From Morella rubra (Eukaryota; Streptophyta; Magnoliopsida; Fagales; Myricaceae): a DNA stretch of 64,000 bases. Below the pieces are notes generated by a model. The model was not told where the DNA came from and ran no database searches. It was given only the letters and a program-made list of their open reading frames with translations. The position numbers and the translations under genes are program-made. Location: contig CM025851.1 in assembly GCA_003952965.2 (NCBI GenBank), positions 25,867,798 to 25,931,797 on the forward strand, given 5' to 3'. Shown piece after piece: positions 11,154 to 23,435 of the stretch (position 1 is the first letter of the stretch; every line of letters starts with the position of its first letter).

Positions 11154-14100
11154 TGTCACATCTCGTGCCTATATTAGTCTCTAAGCTCTTATTATAGTAA
11201 TAGAGATGTTATGAATAGCAAGATTACGACACATCTATTCTATGTTCTCCAGACTGTAGGGTTCCTTGTAAGTATCTAAACAAAAAATTGTTCAAAACAA
11301 AGCGAAAAATTTATAAGCAACGGATATATTTTAAAGACCTAAAGAGAATTTAAAGTATAAAAGGATGGAAATTATGAGTCGAAAATTTAAGCAAACATTG
11401 GATGCCATAAAGGTAAGAAATTTTAAAACAAAAAATTGCATTAGATTAATAGTTTCGATTAGTAGAGTAGTGGGTTAGGGATATGGGAGGATCCTAGGAT
11501 CCTTACAAAATCAAGCTGCTAATTATCAAAATTTGTGAACCTATTGGTTCACTTGAGCCTATCTAATCTCAACCCTATATTGTTTAGAAAAGCATATATA
11601 TATATATATATACATACCATAATTAAAAACTAAATAAACAACAGAAAAATTAGTCTTTATCTTCAATCAAGGTGAGGTCAATCAGGTGGAGGCCCAGGGT
11701 GCAGTCAAACAGAGTCTGCAATGAACAGAGGAACAAGAGGAATGCTCGGGGGCGGGTTATTGGGGACCAAGTAAGGCAATTGCTCCATAACCACTTCCAG
11801 GTTCTCCATCACCTATACTTGAACATGGACAACTAAGATGTGGGTAGAGAGCTCATGGGATAGGTAGGACTCAAATAGCACCATCTTCTGTCTTATCATA
11901 AATATGCAAAAATAGATTGGAAGGCGGGGTGAATCTTAAGGACTCAGTAAGATATGATAGGGGGCATGTGATCATAAGCAATAAGCATAAATATTTTGCA
12001 GTAGAGAGATACCGTACTTACCGATTTTAGAAAATAGTTAATATTTTAGAAACAGTATTTATAACTTGAAAGCAGTTATCATAACCATATAACGAGATGC
12101 AGATGAATGAGATGCATGAACCGTGAGACTTTTCATTCAACCTTTGGTGTCCCCTGTTTCACCCCCACTTGACAGGGCTGTGCGTCCTGCTCCCCTTCTA
12201 CCGGGATAGTCCTGCGCTATCCATCACACCAGAATGGCAAGCAAAGGCTCTCCACTGCCTTCTGCTTAGGAGGCCACTCACCCACTACCCTGTAGTGGTG
12301 GTTGCACATCCTCCGATGAGCGCTATCGTCACCATTTTCATCACTTTTCACAATTCCACTTTGAATCCATGAAATGAAGCACGTCTCATCCAATGCACAT
12401 GTTTTCATGTTTTCATTCGTATGACAGTCATGCTTGATATCATTCACTAATCACATATTCACTAGTTGCATGAATACAAAAAGATAAGGGTTAATTGCAA
12501 TTTATCCCCTCAAACTACCACCCGATTCTCAAATACCCCCACAAACTTTAACTCGTCGCAAGTCACCCCCATAAACTATGCTTCTCATTATGATTTTATC
12601 CCTTAACCGACTGGAGCCATTATATTGAATGGTCTCTATCCCACGCAACAGACACATGATTTTCTCCTTATGTGAAAATATAATTTTACCCTCGTTTACA
12701 TCCTCCCTAGCCTTCTATAATGCTTCTCGCAATTCGTAGAGCAAAAAAAGAATATGTAGTTAGTTGATTTTTTTTTATTAAAAAAAAATAGATGAGTCAC
12801 TTAGAATTAAGCTGGTCAAATTTGTCTTTTCACATAAAGAGAAGGTCACTTGTCATTTACGTAGGATAGAAACTGTTCGAAATAACAACTTCAGCAGGTT
12901 GGGGATGATATCGCAACGAGAATTATAATTTGTGGGGGTGAGTTGCAACGAGTTAAACTTTGTGGAGGTATTTGAGAATCGGGTAATAGTTTGAAGGAAA
13001 AAATTGTAATTAACTCAAAAGATAAATATTTCATCCAAATCTCATTTTTCTTAATAACTTAAAAAGCTATAGACATGCACGCACTTGTTCTTCAAGAATT
13101 AATCAAGTCATGACTCTTAAGACATAAAGTGTCGCATTTTGGTCACTGTTCATCTCATTTAACATATTTATATGTCTATTCTACACAGAAAATGTATTAA
13201 ACAAGAAAAAGTCATACAAAAACATCATATGGAACTAAAACTGTCTATTGCTAATCTCTCTTGTTATCTATGATTTCTACTATACAAGATTCTCTCACAC
13301 ATGTCTTTATTTTCTCAAAGATCTAACAAATGGTAATGGAAATATCCAAACACAAGAGAAAAGGGAGTTTACACAACTAAAAACTTCATTTTTCCACTTC
13401 AAACATGTTAGACTCCACCATATATATACGCTCACCCGTCACAAAATCTAACTAATCTTCACCCTTACCTTGAGTTGATGACTCTCTTGCTACTAGTTCT
13501 CACCTAAAATGAAAAGATGCATGTTAGAACAATCTAAGGGAATAGAAGAGAAAATAGAGAGAAACCCAACTGTTTTGGCTGAATGGATCAAGCCACCATT
13601 CCTCTCCAATTTCATCTTCTTTTTCTTCTATTTTCTTCCTTCTCTTTCTTTTTGTCTCTCTCTCTCTCTCTCTAGAATCTCATATTTCTCTCTCTATTTA
13701 TCTCTCTAACTCATGAATGAAAGCAAAAAAATGGGAGACAAAAAATTTCTCTCACCTTTAAATTGGCCACTTTAACAAAAGATAAATCTTAGGGTTAAGC
13801 CTAGTCTAGGTAGCTAATCTAAATGTAGCTCATTATTAACCTACAGTAATTAAGGGGAGTAAGCTTGGTTGATTGGTCAATGTGGGTGGCAAAGTTGACA
13901 CTTGTCACTCTCTTCCTTCACAAGTCATGATTAAGATTCTCCAAATCTTTCCAAATATCTTCATTTTTTCCTGGCCATTGTCTTTATTTTCCTTGCGAAT
14001 GGGCTGGCCTTTCAAGTCCCTTTTTCCAATTTAATCCACTTCCCAACCCACTTGGAGGTCCACACGTCCAGCCCAAATTGAGCCCTTTTCAATGCCTTTT

Positions 14101-14513
14101 TTGCTCAATAAGCTCAAGATCAAGCCTTAATCAATAATTAAGAACTATTGCACTAACAATCTTAATTTATTAGGCTCTAACCTTACTAATTAAACTTAAT
14201 CAATGCTTAATTAATATTGCACAAGGTGATTGAGAAATTATAAAGCTTAATCTCACTAATTACAATTACAAAGGCCTTAAAAGAAATCAATTTAATCACT
14301 AACACTGGGGTATTGTAAACATATTTTTAATTCTCATCTAATCTCATTTATAAAATTAAGGAACCATAGAGAACACAGAGATTTAATTAAACAAAATAAA
14401 ATGCTAACAGAAAATTAATTTAATCATTTTCTATTAAAATGTTCTAATTTAATGAAAAATCTTGAAATTAGGCCTAAAATGTTATTAAATTAAAATTTAA
14501 TCTTGTTATGGTA

Positions 14514-14520
<7 letters not shown>
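11154..14520 (+). mobile_element. LTR-like element A (TGTCAC family, probable solo LTR)
   Basis: It begins tgtcacatctcgtgcc at the break in repeat R copy 1 and shares several blocks in the same order with elements B (18790) and C (54781). These are the ctctaagctctt...tatagtaatagagatg start, a gtgaggtc block, a gactcagtaag...ggggcatgtgatcataagca block and a tgtgcgtcc block. No protein domain was seen. TG start and short target duplications in its relatives suggest long solo LTRs of a Ty3/gypsy family. The right end merges with a CA/TG microsatellite, so it is approximate. It is diverged and looks old. A Mutator MITE is nested at 12488-13016. Confidence 0.6.
12488..13016. mobile_element. Mutator-type MITE with ~115-bp terminal inverted repeats
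   Basis: The first ~115 bases (gggttaattgcaattta...) match the reverse complement of the last ~115 (gagttaattacaatttt...), including cccgattctcaaatacc in both arms. The 9 bases aaaagataa at 12479-12487 recur exactly at 13017-13025. A 9-bp duplication with long inverted ends is the signature of Mutator-superfamily MITEs. There is no coding sequence. It lies inside LTR-like element A and is therefore younger than A. Confidence 0.92.
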
Positions 14521-14549
<29 letters not shown>

Positions 14550-14572
14550 GTGTGTGTGTGTGTGTGTGTGTG
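14514..14572 (+). repeat. (CA)n(TG)n palindromic microsatellite
   Basis: About 16 CA units are followed directly by about 13 TG units, giving a self-complementary 59-bp tract at the junction between element A and direct repeat R copy 2. In copy 1 the matching position has a TA run instead. Confidence 0.9.
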
Positions 14573-15003
14573 GAGAAATAGACAATCCACATTCGAGGAG
14601 TTAAAATATTCTCGTCTCTTTGTTTTCTAATGTAATTGACTAAGTATGAAGACGAGATAACACTGAACAATTTAGTTTATTTACTTCTGAACCACAGATT
14701 CCCTATATCCACCATCAGTTTTGACCCTTTAAAGACACTATGCTAATTCTAGAAAGTAGTTGCATATATGTCTTGTTGTCCTGTTTCTCTATATTCTGTA
14801 AATATTTCAAAACATTTGATTTCTATATCACAATAACAACACAATGTTGAGAACCAAAGGGTAGCAAGACTAAAAGACCATACACGAGAGTTCATATGTC
14901 GTGACTAAAAATGATTGAAAATCCTAGGACTATGGATGTAGTTACTAACAACTATTCAAAACCCTAGGAACTAATCAAACTATTGTGTATCCCACTATTG
15001 GGA
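14573..15003 (+). repeat. Direct repeat R, copy 2
   Basis: It is homologous to 10748-11153 and contains about 25 extra bases near 14871. Unlike copy 1 its right side is not interrupted by element A, so it shows what the sequence beyond the insertion point originally looked like. Confidence 0.8.
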
Positions 15004-15889
15004 CCAATTGACAATAGGAGCACCACAAAAAGTCTCACACATTGAATACAACAAGACCACAAAAAGAGGTTTAATAAATTGATGGACATTAACATGTGCA
15101 GCCTCTATCTCCCACTATTTGATGTTTATTTTAGCTTCATAAAATACCAATCACATGCATAAGGACTAAAGTGCTCTACATATGTGTCTAACATTTGCCG
15201 ACAATAATTATGGAGGTAATAAGCAACTATAAGTGTTCAACATTTGCCAATATCCTCGGTGTCCACTTCGATAGAATCCAATAAAGAGGACGGGAACCTA
15301 ATAACATACGAGGAAGCTACAAATATAAGTTGAAGGGGGAAAAATACTTACTCGGCGCAACAACACCTTTGCTTCAACAACCAAAAATGCCAAAGCTACA
15401 AATAACTTTCTAATGATGAAGAACTTAGCAAACGCTGAACAAGATGAAGGTTTCAGCTATTTCAACCTCTCAAACCAAGAAATTGGGCCAGAAAATCAAA
15501 GGGGTTTCACAAGAAAGGTGTAGGATTGAAAAGTAGATAGAGTTAGGTTTTTTTTCTTACTGAGTGAATTTAGGTGGGAAATAGAACCGAGAGTTAGCAA
15601 AATTTTGTTTTTTGAATGCCAATAGATGTTGACCTATAGTGAGATGTAGGAGATATTTAGCGTGGCATTCAAGTTGGATGTGGGAGACAGATGTTAATTT
15701 GTTATTCACACTGACATGTCATTTCTTTAACAAGTCAACACCAACTATTAATGGGTTTGTTGATGCCTAGAAATAGAGGGACCAACTTTTGGCTAAAAAG
15801 GTGACCCAAGGCAATTTGTCGAAAGTGTTACCCCAAGGACTATTTTATAAAAACATACCACAATGACCATTTGTGCAATTTAGCCTTTA
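15004..15889. other. Non-coding spacer with a Mutator-TIR-like stretch
   Basis: No gene is seen. The stretch about 15720-15890 (ccaaggactat, ataccacaatgacc, tgcaatttagcctttaatt) resembles the outer terminal repeat of the Pack-MULE at 58440-58587, but no partner in inverted orientation was found nearby. Confidence 0.4.
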
Positions 15890-16262
15890 ATTAATATCTA
15901 CTTTATATTCTCTAAACAAAAGTATTTGAAAAAGATGTTATTCATGTTTATTTATTCAAACAAGATGTAGCCTGCCAGATAAAAAGAAAAATGAACGCAA
16001 AGAAAAAGCAGAGTAAGAACCACATCAAACCTTCTAGGAAAGCACAGATAGCCATAGCCATGAGTAGAACTTACGATTAGTTGGCTAGGGTAAGGATGAT
16101 ATCACACTCAGATAGTCACATGGTTCATGGAATCCAATCTCAGGTCATGCCAAACCATTCTAAAATTTTAGACATTAATTTATAAACATAATTACCTCTA
16201 AATTTTAGTCAAAACAACAATAATAAAATAACTTAAAAATGATCTCTCTTTTCTCATCAAAT
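15890..16262 (+). repeat. Dispersed repeat S, copy 1
   Basis: It is homologous to 60103-60475 (shared gtatttgaaaaagatgttat, tcatgtttatttattca and tcatggaat blocks). No coding potential is seen. Both copies sit next to a Ty1/copia element, in opposite relative orientation. Confidence 0.8.
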
Positions 16263-16479
16263 TATATTTTTCCATTAGAATAAACTTAAAATTTACTCTA
16301 ATCATCTCTTTCGTCATGTTTTCACCAACTCTCTATGGATGGACCACCACACCAGCTTAGCAACAAGTCCAGCACTCATCTGCCCCAACCAAGCCTTCTC
16401 TGCCTTTGCATAGCCACAATTCTCAGAATTTGTCTAGTGGTACCAAGCTCTCACGTGGACAACACACTTTAGGTTTAGT

Positions 16480-18425
16480 TGTTACAAACCATATAACATT
16501 GTGATATTTCGACAAATTTTATTTTTTAAATTTTTACGGTGCTTATGTCACTCGGTTATATATGTATTCTTTTCAATGCTTTGTTCCAAGTAATGAGAAT
16601 GATTCTTTCTCTCATATGTTTACTCTCTACCATCTTCTTCATACCTTCTAACATGGTATCAAGGCAAGAGGTTCCTCCTGCAACTTTACTCTACTAACTT
16701 TCTCTACAATTAGTTAGCATTTCACCCTATCACATCCTTCTATTCCCTATTTTACTTCTTTAGTATGGCTAGTGAGGGAATAGTCTAATCAATTGTATCT
16801 TCTTCTACCTCTTCTCTATTATCTCCTTCCGAAGATCCCAACAACCCTTTCTCCATCACAGTGATAATGCTAACACTGCGATAATCACCCATCCTCAAAT
16901 CGAGTCTAATTATCTCACATGGAACCACTCATTCATCCTTGTCATTTCAATCAAGAACAAGCTGAGATTTCTTGATAGTTCTGTTCAGACTCCAACTCAA
17001 ACAAAACCTTTGTTTTCTTCATGGATGCGCTGCAACAACCTCATCCTTTCTTGAATTTTGAACTCAGTGTCCAAGAAAATTGCTTCCAACTTGCTATACA
17101 TCAATTTTGCCAAGCAAGTCTGGGATAATTTCAAGACTCAGTTTTCTCGACCAGATGATGCTCGGATTTATCATTTACAGCATTAGCTCAATTCTATTAT
17201 CACAAGTATTAAATTTGTAAGTGACAATTTTACTCGACTCAATGCTATTTGGAAGGAACTTTGAAATTATTGACCTCTGCCATGTTGTGCTTGTGGCAGA
17301 TATACCTATGATGCCTTGAAATCAGTAAGGGATGTGCAAAAGAAAGTTTATTGGTTTAAATTTTTGATGGGATTGAATGATTCCTTTGCTAGAGTTAAGG
17401 GTCAAATCATTTTAATGAGCCATTTGCCTTCTTTAACAATACTTTCTCTTTAGTCTTGCAAGAGGAACGACATAGAAAGGCTTGTAATTTAGTCATGCCT
17501 ACAATAGAAACTTTGCTCTTATTGCTTTTCAGTACACTTACAAGAAAAAAGAAAATTTTGATGTAACTTGCAACCATTGTGGAAAATGGGCATAACAAGG
17601 AAAAGTGTTTCAAGTTAATAAGATTTCCACCAAATTTTAAAGTCACTAAGTTTAAGCCTCATTATGGTTTTAGTAGTAATCATTCTATGCATCAGATGGT
17701 CTCACAATCAAAGGAGAAAAGGGTGCCAAAGACAGCTCAATTGCCACTCACCTGAGCACAAGTTCAATAACTTCTTACTCTTGCCAGTGCTCAAACTTCA
17801 ACATGGTAGTTCTTCAAAATCTTCCCCCTCTCCCTTGGTTGATTCCAATCAAAATCTCCCAAACCCATACCCTCTATATCTAATGTGGCAGTATTGGTCT
17901 ATATTTCTTTACCATTAGCATTCCTAATTATGCTAATGGTAAACAGAATGTTTACCATTAGCATAATGTCATGTCTTTTTTTTCTCATACACCCTTCCAC
18001 TCATACTACACACCCTGGATAATTGACACTGGAGCCACTGATCACATGGTGTGTTTCAAATCCTTTCTTAGATCCTTTACTTGATATGCATAAGCCTTTG
18101 TCCAACTATCTAATGGATCTCGAGTGAGGGTCACGCACATTGTTAAGATTCACATCTCAGAGTCCATGGTGTTAACTGATGTGCTTTATGTCCCATCCTT
18201 CACTTTTAACCTTATATCTATTACTCAACTCACCCTAAGATTTAACACCTGCCTCATTTTCTTAGCCAATCATTGTCTCATTCAGGTCCTATCTTCATGG
18301 ACGAAAATTAGACTAGCTAAAGCTCATGCTAGCCTATACTACTTGCTGCCCAACAATACTACCCGAAAGACCAACTCATCCTCTCTTCCTTTCAATTGCA
18401 ATCAAGCTACTGAAGGATCAAGGCA
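16480..18425 (+). mobile_element. Ty1/copia fossil: 5' LTR, gag and protease region
   Basis: A short LTR is suggested at 16480-16653 (tgttacaaacc to cttctaaca, with TGTTA/TAACA ends). It is followed directly by tggtatcaaggc, a primer-binding site of the initiator-methionine type used by copia elements. Downstream the plus strand shows gag-like patches (NYLTWNHSF near 16905) and a protease-type segment ([11 protein letters not shown] near 18020). After that comes the stretch that precedes integrase in copia polyproteins (LYVPSFTFNLISI). The element is badly broken, with roughly ten or more interruptions, and looks old. Confidence 0.75.
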
Positions 18426-18789
18426 ACCTAAGAGGAGGGATGAATTTAGTTTAAAATTTTTTTTTGAAAACTTTGTAAAAAATCTAGAATCTCAGCCAAT
18501 CAAGCAATAATTAAAGAGATAGGGTTAGAGCAGCCTTGTCTACGTCCATCCCTCAAGCTCTTTTATTAAGCCTTGAGGCTTCCACTATTGACCCCTTCTA
18601 GCCTAGGGAATAAGTTTTACATGAAACTCAAGAACATCCTCCCAAACTTCAAACCTTTTGGTGATATGTCCACACCAAAGTCACAAGAGTGCTCACACTC
18701 TCCATTTACACTTGCAGATGACATAGATACAATTAATAGCTCTCTTGAAGAGTATATGATACAATTCAAACTATATCAAAAGCTCACAC
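18426..18789. other. Degenerate repeat sequence D, left part
   Basis: It begins with a ctaagaggagggatgaattt-like motif and has no coding match. It is the left flank of LTR-like element B; sequence resumes at 21974. The origin is not recognised. Confidence 0.4.
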
Positions 18790-21700
18790 CGTCATGTCCT
18801 CATACTCATATTAGTCTCTAAGCTCTCTTTATAGTAATAGAGATGAAATAAAAGGCGAGATTATGGCATGTCCTCCCTTTAGGTTTCTGAGACTGTAGCA
18901 TTTTTTCGTTGGGGTTTGTAAAGAAGTACTACTTAATAGAAAATACAGCGGAATACTTGTAAAATTACTTAGAAATAATATGGTAAAAATGGAAGTCAAG
19001 TTAAATTAAAATACTTAATACAAAACAACCATCACTCATACATATGAAAATAGCACACTGAACTAAAAGAAAGCAACCTATCTGTAAGGGTTAGGGATTA
19101 GGGAGGACTTTAAGGTCCTTACAAAATTTAGGTTAATAACAGATAAGCCTATTTTAAGATCGCTAACCCTATTGTTCGAGGAATATATACAGACAAGTCA
19201 AAGCTTATAAATAAAACGTAAAACTAAAACATCTCTAGAGGCTCAGTTTTCATCGTCGAATAGGGTGAGGTCCACCCAATTTAGGCTGGTGTGATTCTCC
19301 CCTAGTGGGTCGTTCTCATACAGGGCATTTGGTGATAGATCCTTCAGAACTAAGTAGGGCTAATGGTCCACGATCATGTCCAAGCCGTCCGAGACTAGGA
19401 CTCAAACATGGATAATCAAAACATAGATGGGGAGCTTATGGGTGATAAATGACTCAAATATCTCCATAGTCTATCTAAGAAGTAAACAACAATATGAACA
19501 AGGAAATAGGGTGAGTCTTAAGGACTCAATAAGAGGGAGAGGGGGCATGTGATGATAAGCAGTTGTACAAACAGTACTTTCATATTCAATAAACAGTTAA
19601 TGTTTTCAGAAAATAATACCAGTCATTATCATATGCAGTATGAATACCATATTCATGTTGTATGTCATTTGCCTTTGATGTCCACTATTTATCCCCAGCA
19701 ACAGGATTGTGCGTCCAGTCTCCCCTGCACTTTACGATAGTCCTAGGCATTTCGTTGCCCTAGGACGATGGGTAAAGGCTCATGTACCTTCTACCCCAAA
19801 GCCATACACTATCAATAGTGATGGTTGTACTCCCATTGGTCGGTACCGTCACCCATTAACAGTGAATTTCCATTGGTGCAAATGCCATTGATGCATATGT
19901 CATTTTGCAAATGCCATGTCCATTATTCATTGATGCAAAATGTCATGTCCATTATATCGTTGATGCATATTTTTATTAAAAACATGCTCTTTATCATTTA
20001 CCAATCATGTGCATTAAAGTTCCTTAATCTTGGTTACAAGTCACATGCAATTAAATTATTTCACATGGTAATTATTTAATCATAATCACATGTCTTGTAT
20101 TTTATTTCTAAAAGAAATAATACTAAGCTTTTACTTAGCCAAGACTAATATCTTAATCATCATTTTAGGTAAGTAAGCTTATTAAAAAATTTCATGATTT
20201 AAACTAGAACAAGCCCAACCCAATTACATGTTATCTAAGTTAGGTGTTTTAAGTCCAATAAGGACTTAGACTTGGGCTTTGCTTGCAAGCCCATATCCTG
20301 ACAATGTTAGAGGTTTTAGAACCCACTTGAGTCAGCCCAAGTAATAGAAAGAAGCCCAACCCGTGTAGCCATAAAAATGACCCTTTTTAGTTAAAAATCT
20401 AGTTTTAACAGTAAAATTCAAATGGTCATTATTTTTTCATCCTGACTCCGATTGACTTGAAATTTTATCTGAAGGTTCCTAGGGTTGTCTAGCATTAACC
20501 CTAAAAATTTGAGGTCAAGAAGAGGTCATTGGCTTCATGCGATTGTCCCCTAAGTATGCTGTTTTCACAGAACATGCAAAACTAGACTAGGTTTATCCAA
20601 TTGGCTAATTCCTCATTTTTCACGTAAATCTTTGCATGCAAGCCATCCTAAATGCTTCTAATACTCTTTAATACATTCAGAAAACATGTCATGCAATTAG
20701 TTCCACTAAATCATATTGAAATTATCCTAAGAGGGTCTATGATCAAGTTTGACAATGATATCCATATTTTCACTATTCTCTTACATCTAACCATTCTAAC
20801 TTCATGTTTAGCATAATCAAGGGTTCTATATCACAAACTAGCATGTTTCTAACCTCAAATCATCAAGAATGCCAACAAGTATCACCAAAATGAAAACTAC
20901 CACTACTTCTTTGATATTTTTATGATTTCTTTGGATTTCAAAACCTAAATGGAGCTTGCTGTTAGTTAGCAAAGTTCAAGATACCTCAACCTTTTACAAC
21001 TTCTATTCAAAAATATCTTCTTCTTCTACTTCCTAGGGTGCTCGGCTACTTCCCTTTTTCTCTCCTTCTTTCTCCTTTCTTTCTTTAGCTCTCTATCACT
21101 CTCTCTCTCTCTATGAACTACCGAGTGAAGGTGTAAGGAATTCCCTCACATCTTGGCCCTATTTATATTAGTTCTTTATCATAGTTTGTCTCCTAGGGTT
21201 AACTTAATCATGCTAGGGTTAGATAGGCTAAATCATTGTGTCTACCATTAGGCTAGGGAGTCTAAGCAAGCAATGGAGCTATATTAGGGGAAGGGGACAG
21301 CAACTACTTGGAGAAATCTAAGTGTTGCATGGTTTTGCATGAGATAATGATTGCTAATCATTTGCAATCATTACCTTTAGCAAATCTAGGGGCTTGACCG
21401 GTTTTTGAGAGACATGGTACCGTGTCATGGGCTGAGGTGTTGGACTGGGCCGAATGGGGTAATTGGAGGCTCAATTTTAAGTTATTTCTAAGCCCAAGTA
21501 ATTAAATCCTATTTTTCCAAGCCCAAGTACTCTAATTGTTGCAAAAAATCTCAAAAATAATCCTAGGGCACACGGCTACTTTAGAACATGTCCTATTGGC
21601 TTAGTAATTAAGTAAGTAACACAAAGATATGCAAAATGTTTGAAGAAAAATGAGTTTAAAAAAGTAATTAGGGCTAAAAGCATGAAATAATAGCATTTTA

Positions 21701-21968
21701 ATATTTTTCAGAAACATAAATCATTATTTAAAAATTTTCAAGACACTAAATGAGTAAAATATGCTATTAGATTGAAGATCTTGAAAAGATATGAAAGATG
21801 ATATTTTTCTCATAATTTTCGGCTATGTAAAACTATTTTTAGGGATTTTTTCCCTATTTTAAACTAATAAAATAATTAAATCCGAAAATACTAATTAAAT
21901 ATTATTTTTATAAATTAATTATCAAAATTTAAGATAATTAATAATATTTAGATGGTCGGAGTATTACA
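18790..21968 (+). mobile_element. LTR-like element B (TGTCAC family, probable solo LTR)
   Basis: It is flanked by the 5-bp duplication cacac (18785-18789 and 21969-21973), as expected for LTR retroelements. It begins cgtcatgtcctcatac and ends gtattaca. It shares ordered blocks with elements A and C: ctctaagctctctttatagtaatagagatg, cttaaggactcaataag, ggggcatgtgatgataagcag and tgtgcgtcc. The 3.2-kb interior carries no recognisable protein. Its size and lack of genes suggest a solo LTR of a long-LTR Ty3/gypsy family, diverged from A and C, so not recent. Confidence 0.65.
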
Positions 21969-21973
21969 CACAC

Positions 21974-23427
21974 CAAGACTAAGCTCGAAAGTGTATGATT
22001 TGTGTGTAGTGCTTTTAGAAAATGAGAAGAAGGCTTAGAGAAATTGATAGGACAAAAATTGTGAGTTGACAAGCCTTTTCAAACTCTGAAATTTTATCTT
22101 TTATAGTTCCTTTTAGAAAACTCAACGTTTTTAGGTCTTTAGAAAATTTTAGCCTACCGTTTAACCGCAACCCTTATATTGGTAGATTTGGTACTTGTAA
22201 CTTTTGGCTTTAACTGAAACTCACTGAATTTAAAATTCAAAAATATTCTTGAATGGACATATCAGTAGACTGATTCACCTATACTGGTGGATTCGGTACC
22301 TGTGACCGTTGTCAATATTTCAAGGCAATAATATTTTTTCAAACATTGAACTACTGGTCGTCCAATTATGAATCCAAATAAAACAAAAGTTGAAGAAAAC
22401 TTATTTTCAAATACGATTATACATATCAGTGGACCGTTGATCATCCAGTTAAAACAAATTGGCTGACAAACACTTAAAATTTTCTCGATTGCACTTTGTG
22501 CAACCGGTATAAATACCGGTCAACCATGATCGTCCAGTATAGACAAAAATTTGTTTAAAAGATTCTTTAAAGCATTGGAATTTGTCTAAAAACCATTTGT
22601 TTTAAGTGAGTGTGTGATCAAACTTATCTAAGTACTATGCTTAAGAGTTACATGGGATAACCTAATAGTCTTTAAATCTTGAACTCTTCAATCCTTGTAG
22701 CTTGAGTCTTTTGTGATTGTCACTTTGGTCTTTAAAAATGTTCATTTAAATAACTTAATCACTTTTTGTAATAATCAAAATCTTGATTGTGAACTAAAGT
22801 CAATAATCTATCGTTGTAAAAATAAAGCAACATACTATCAAAGTATTGTCAAAATAACAAATACTTGCCCAACCTATCATTTTTGTTGGTATCAAATGCT
22901 ATAATTATCTCAATTTATATAAAGTGCTCCATCTATTAAAAACTATCACTGTTATAACAAATTGTATTGTATGAGCTACTTGTCATCGATTGTAATGGTT
23001 AAAATCAACTGCTCTCGTAGTTGGTGAGGCTTAACATAAATATTCACACTCTAAAGGATGAATATCACAACACACAAAAGTAACGGGAGGGAAGATTACT
23101 GAGCAATGAACAGAAGCAACATGGTATGTTTTTTGTTGCCAGTTTTCCATTTCTGAAAGACAGGCCGCCTAGGTAGCCAAACAGCTTTTCTGTTGTGCTC
23201 ATTCTCGGTATATACTCTGTATTGACAAAGCATACCTTAGGTGTCTGCTAATTTTTTCTCTACATATGTACCATATGCTCTAGCATTAGAGTTATTTGGT
23301 TTTCAGCCATTTTTATTGCACATTTTTAAATAATTATTCTACCAATATCGAAAATAATATAAAAGATAAAGCAAAATTAAGTAAAACTTTATAAGAATTA
23401 TGTTCTTGAATACATGTTTCTCACACA
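21974..23427. other. Degenerate repeat sequence D, right part, and AT-rich spacer
   Basis: No gene is seen. The region 22140-22560 holds repeated ggtagattcggtacctg-like phrases, and at 22503-22520 the near-perfect palindrome accggtat-aa-ataccggt. The remainder to the hAT boundary is AT-rich. Confidence 0.4.
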
Positions 23428-23435
23428 GATTTTTC

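Noticed and set aside
15720-15890. A complete Mutator element based on TIR-like sequence
   Set aside because: Only one arm was seen and no inverted partner was found within several kilobases.
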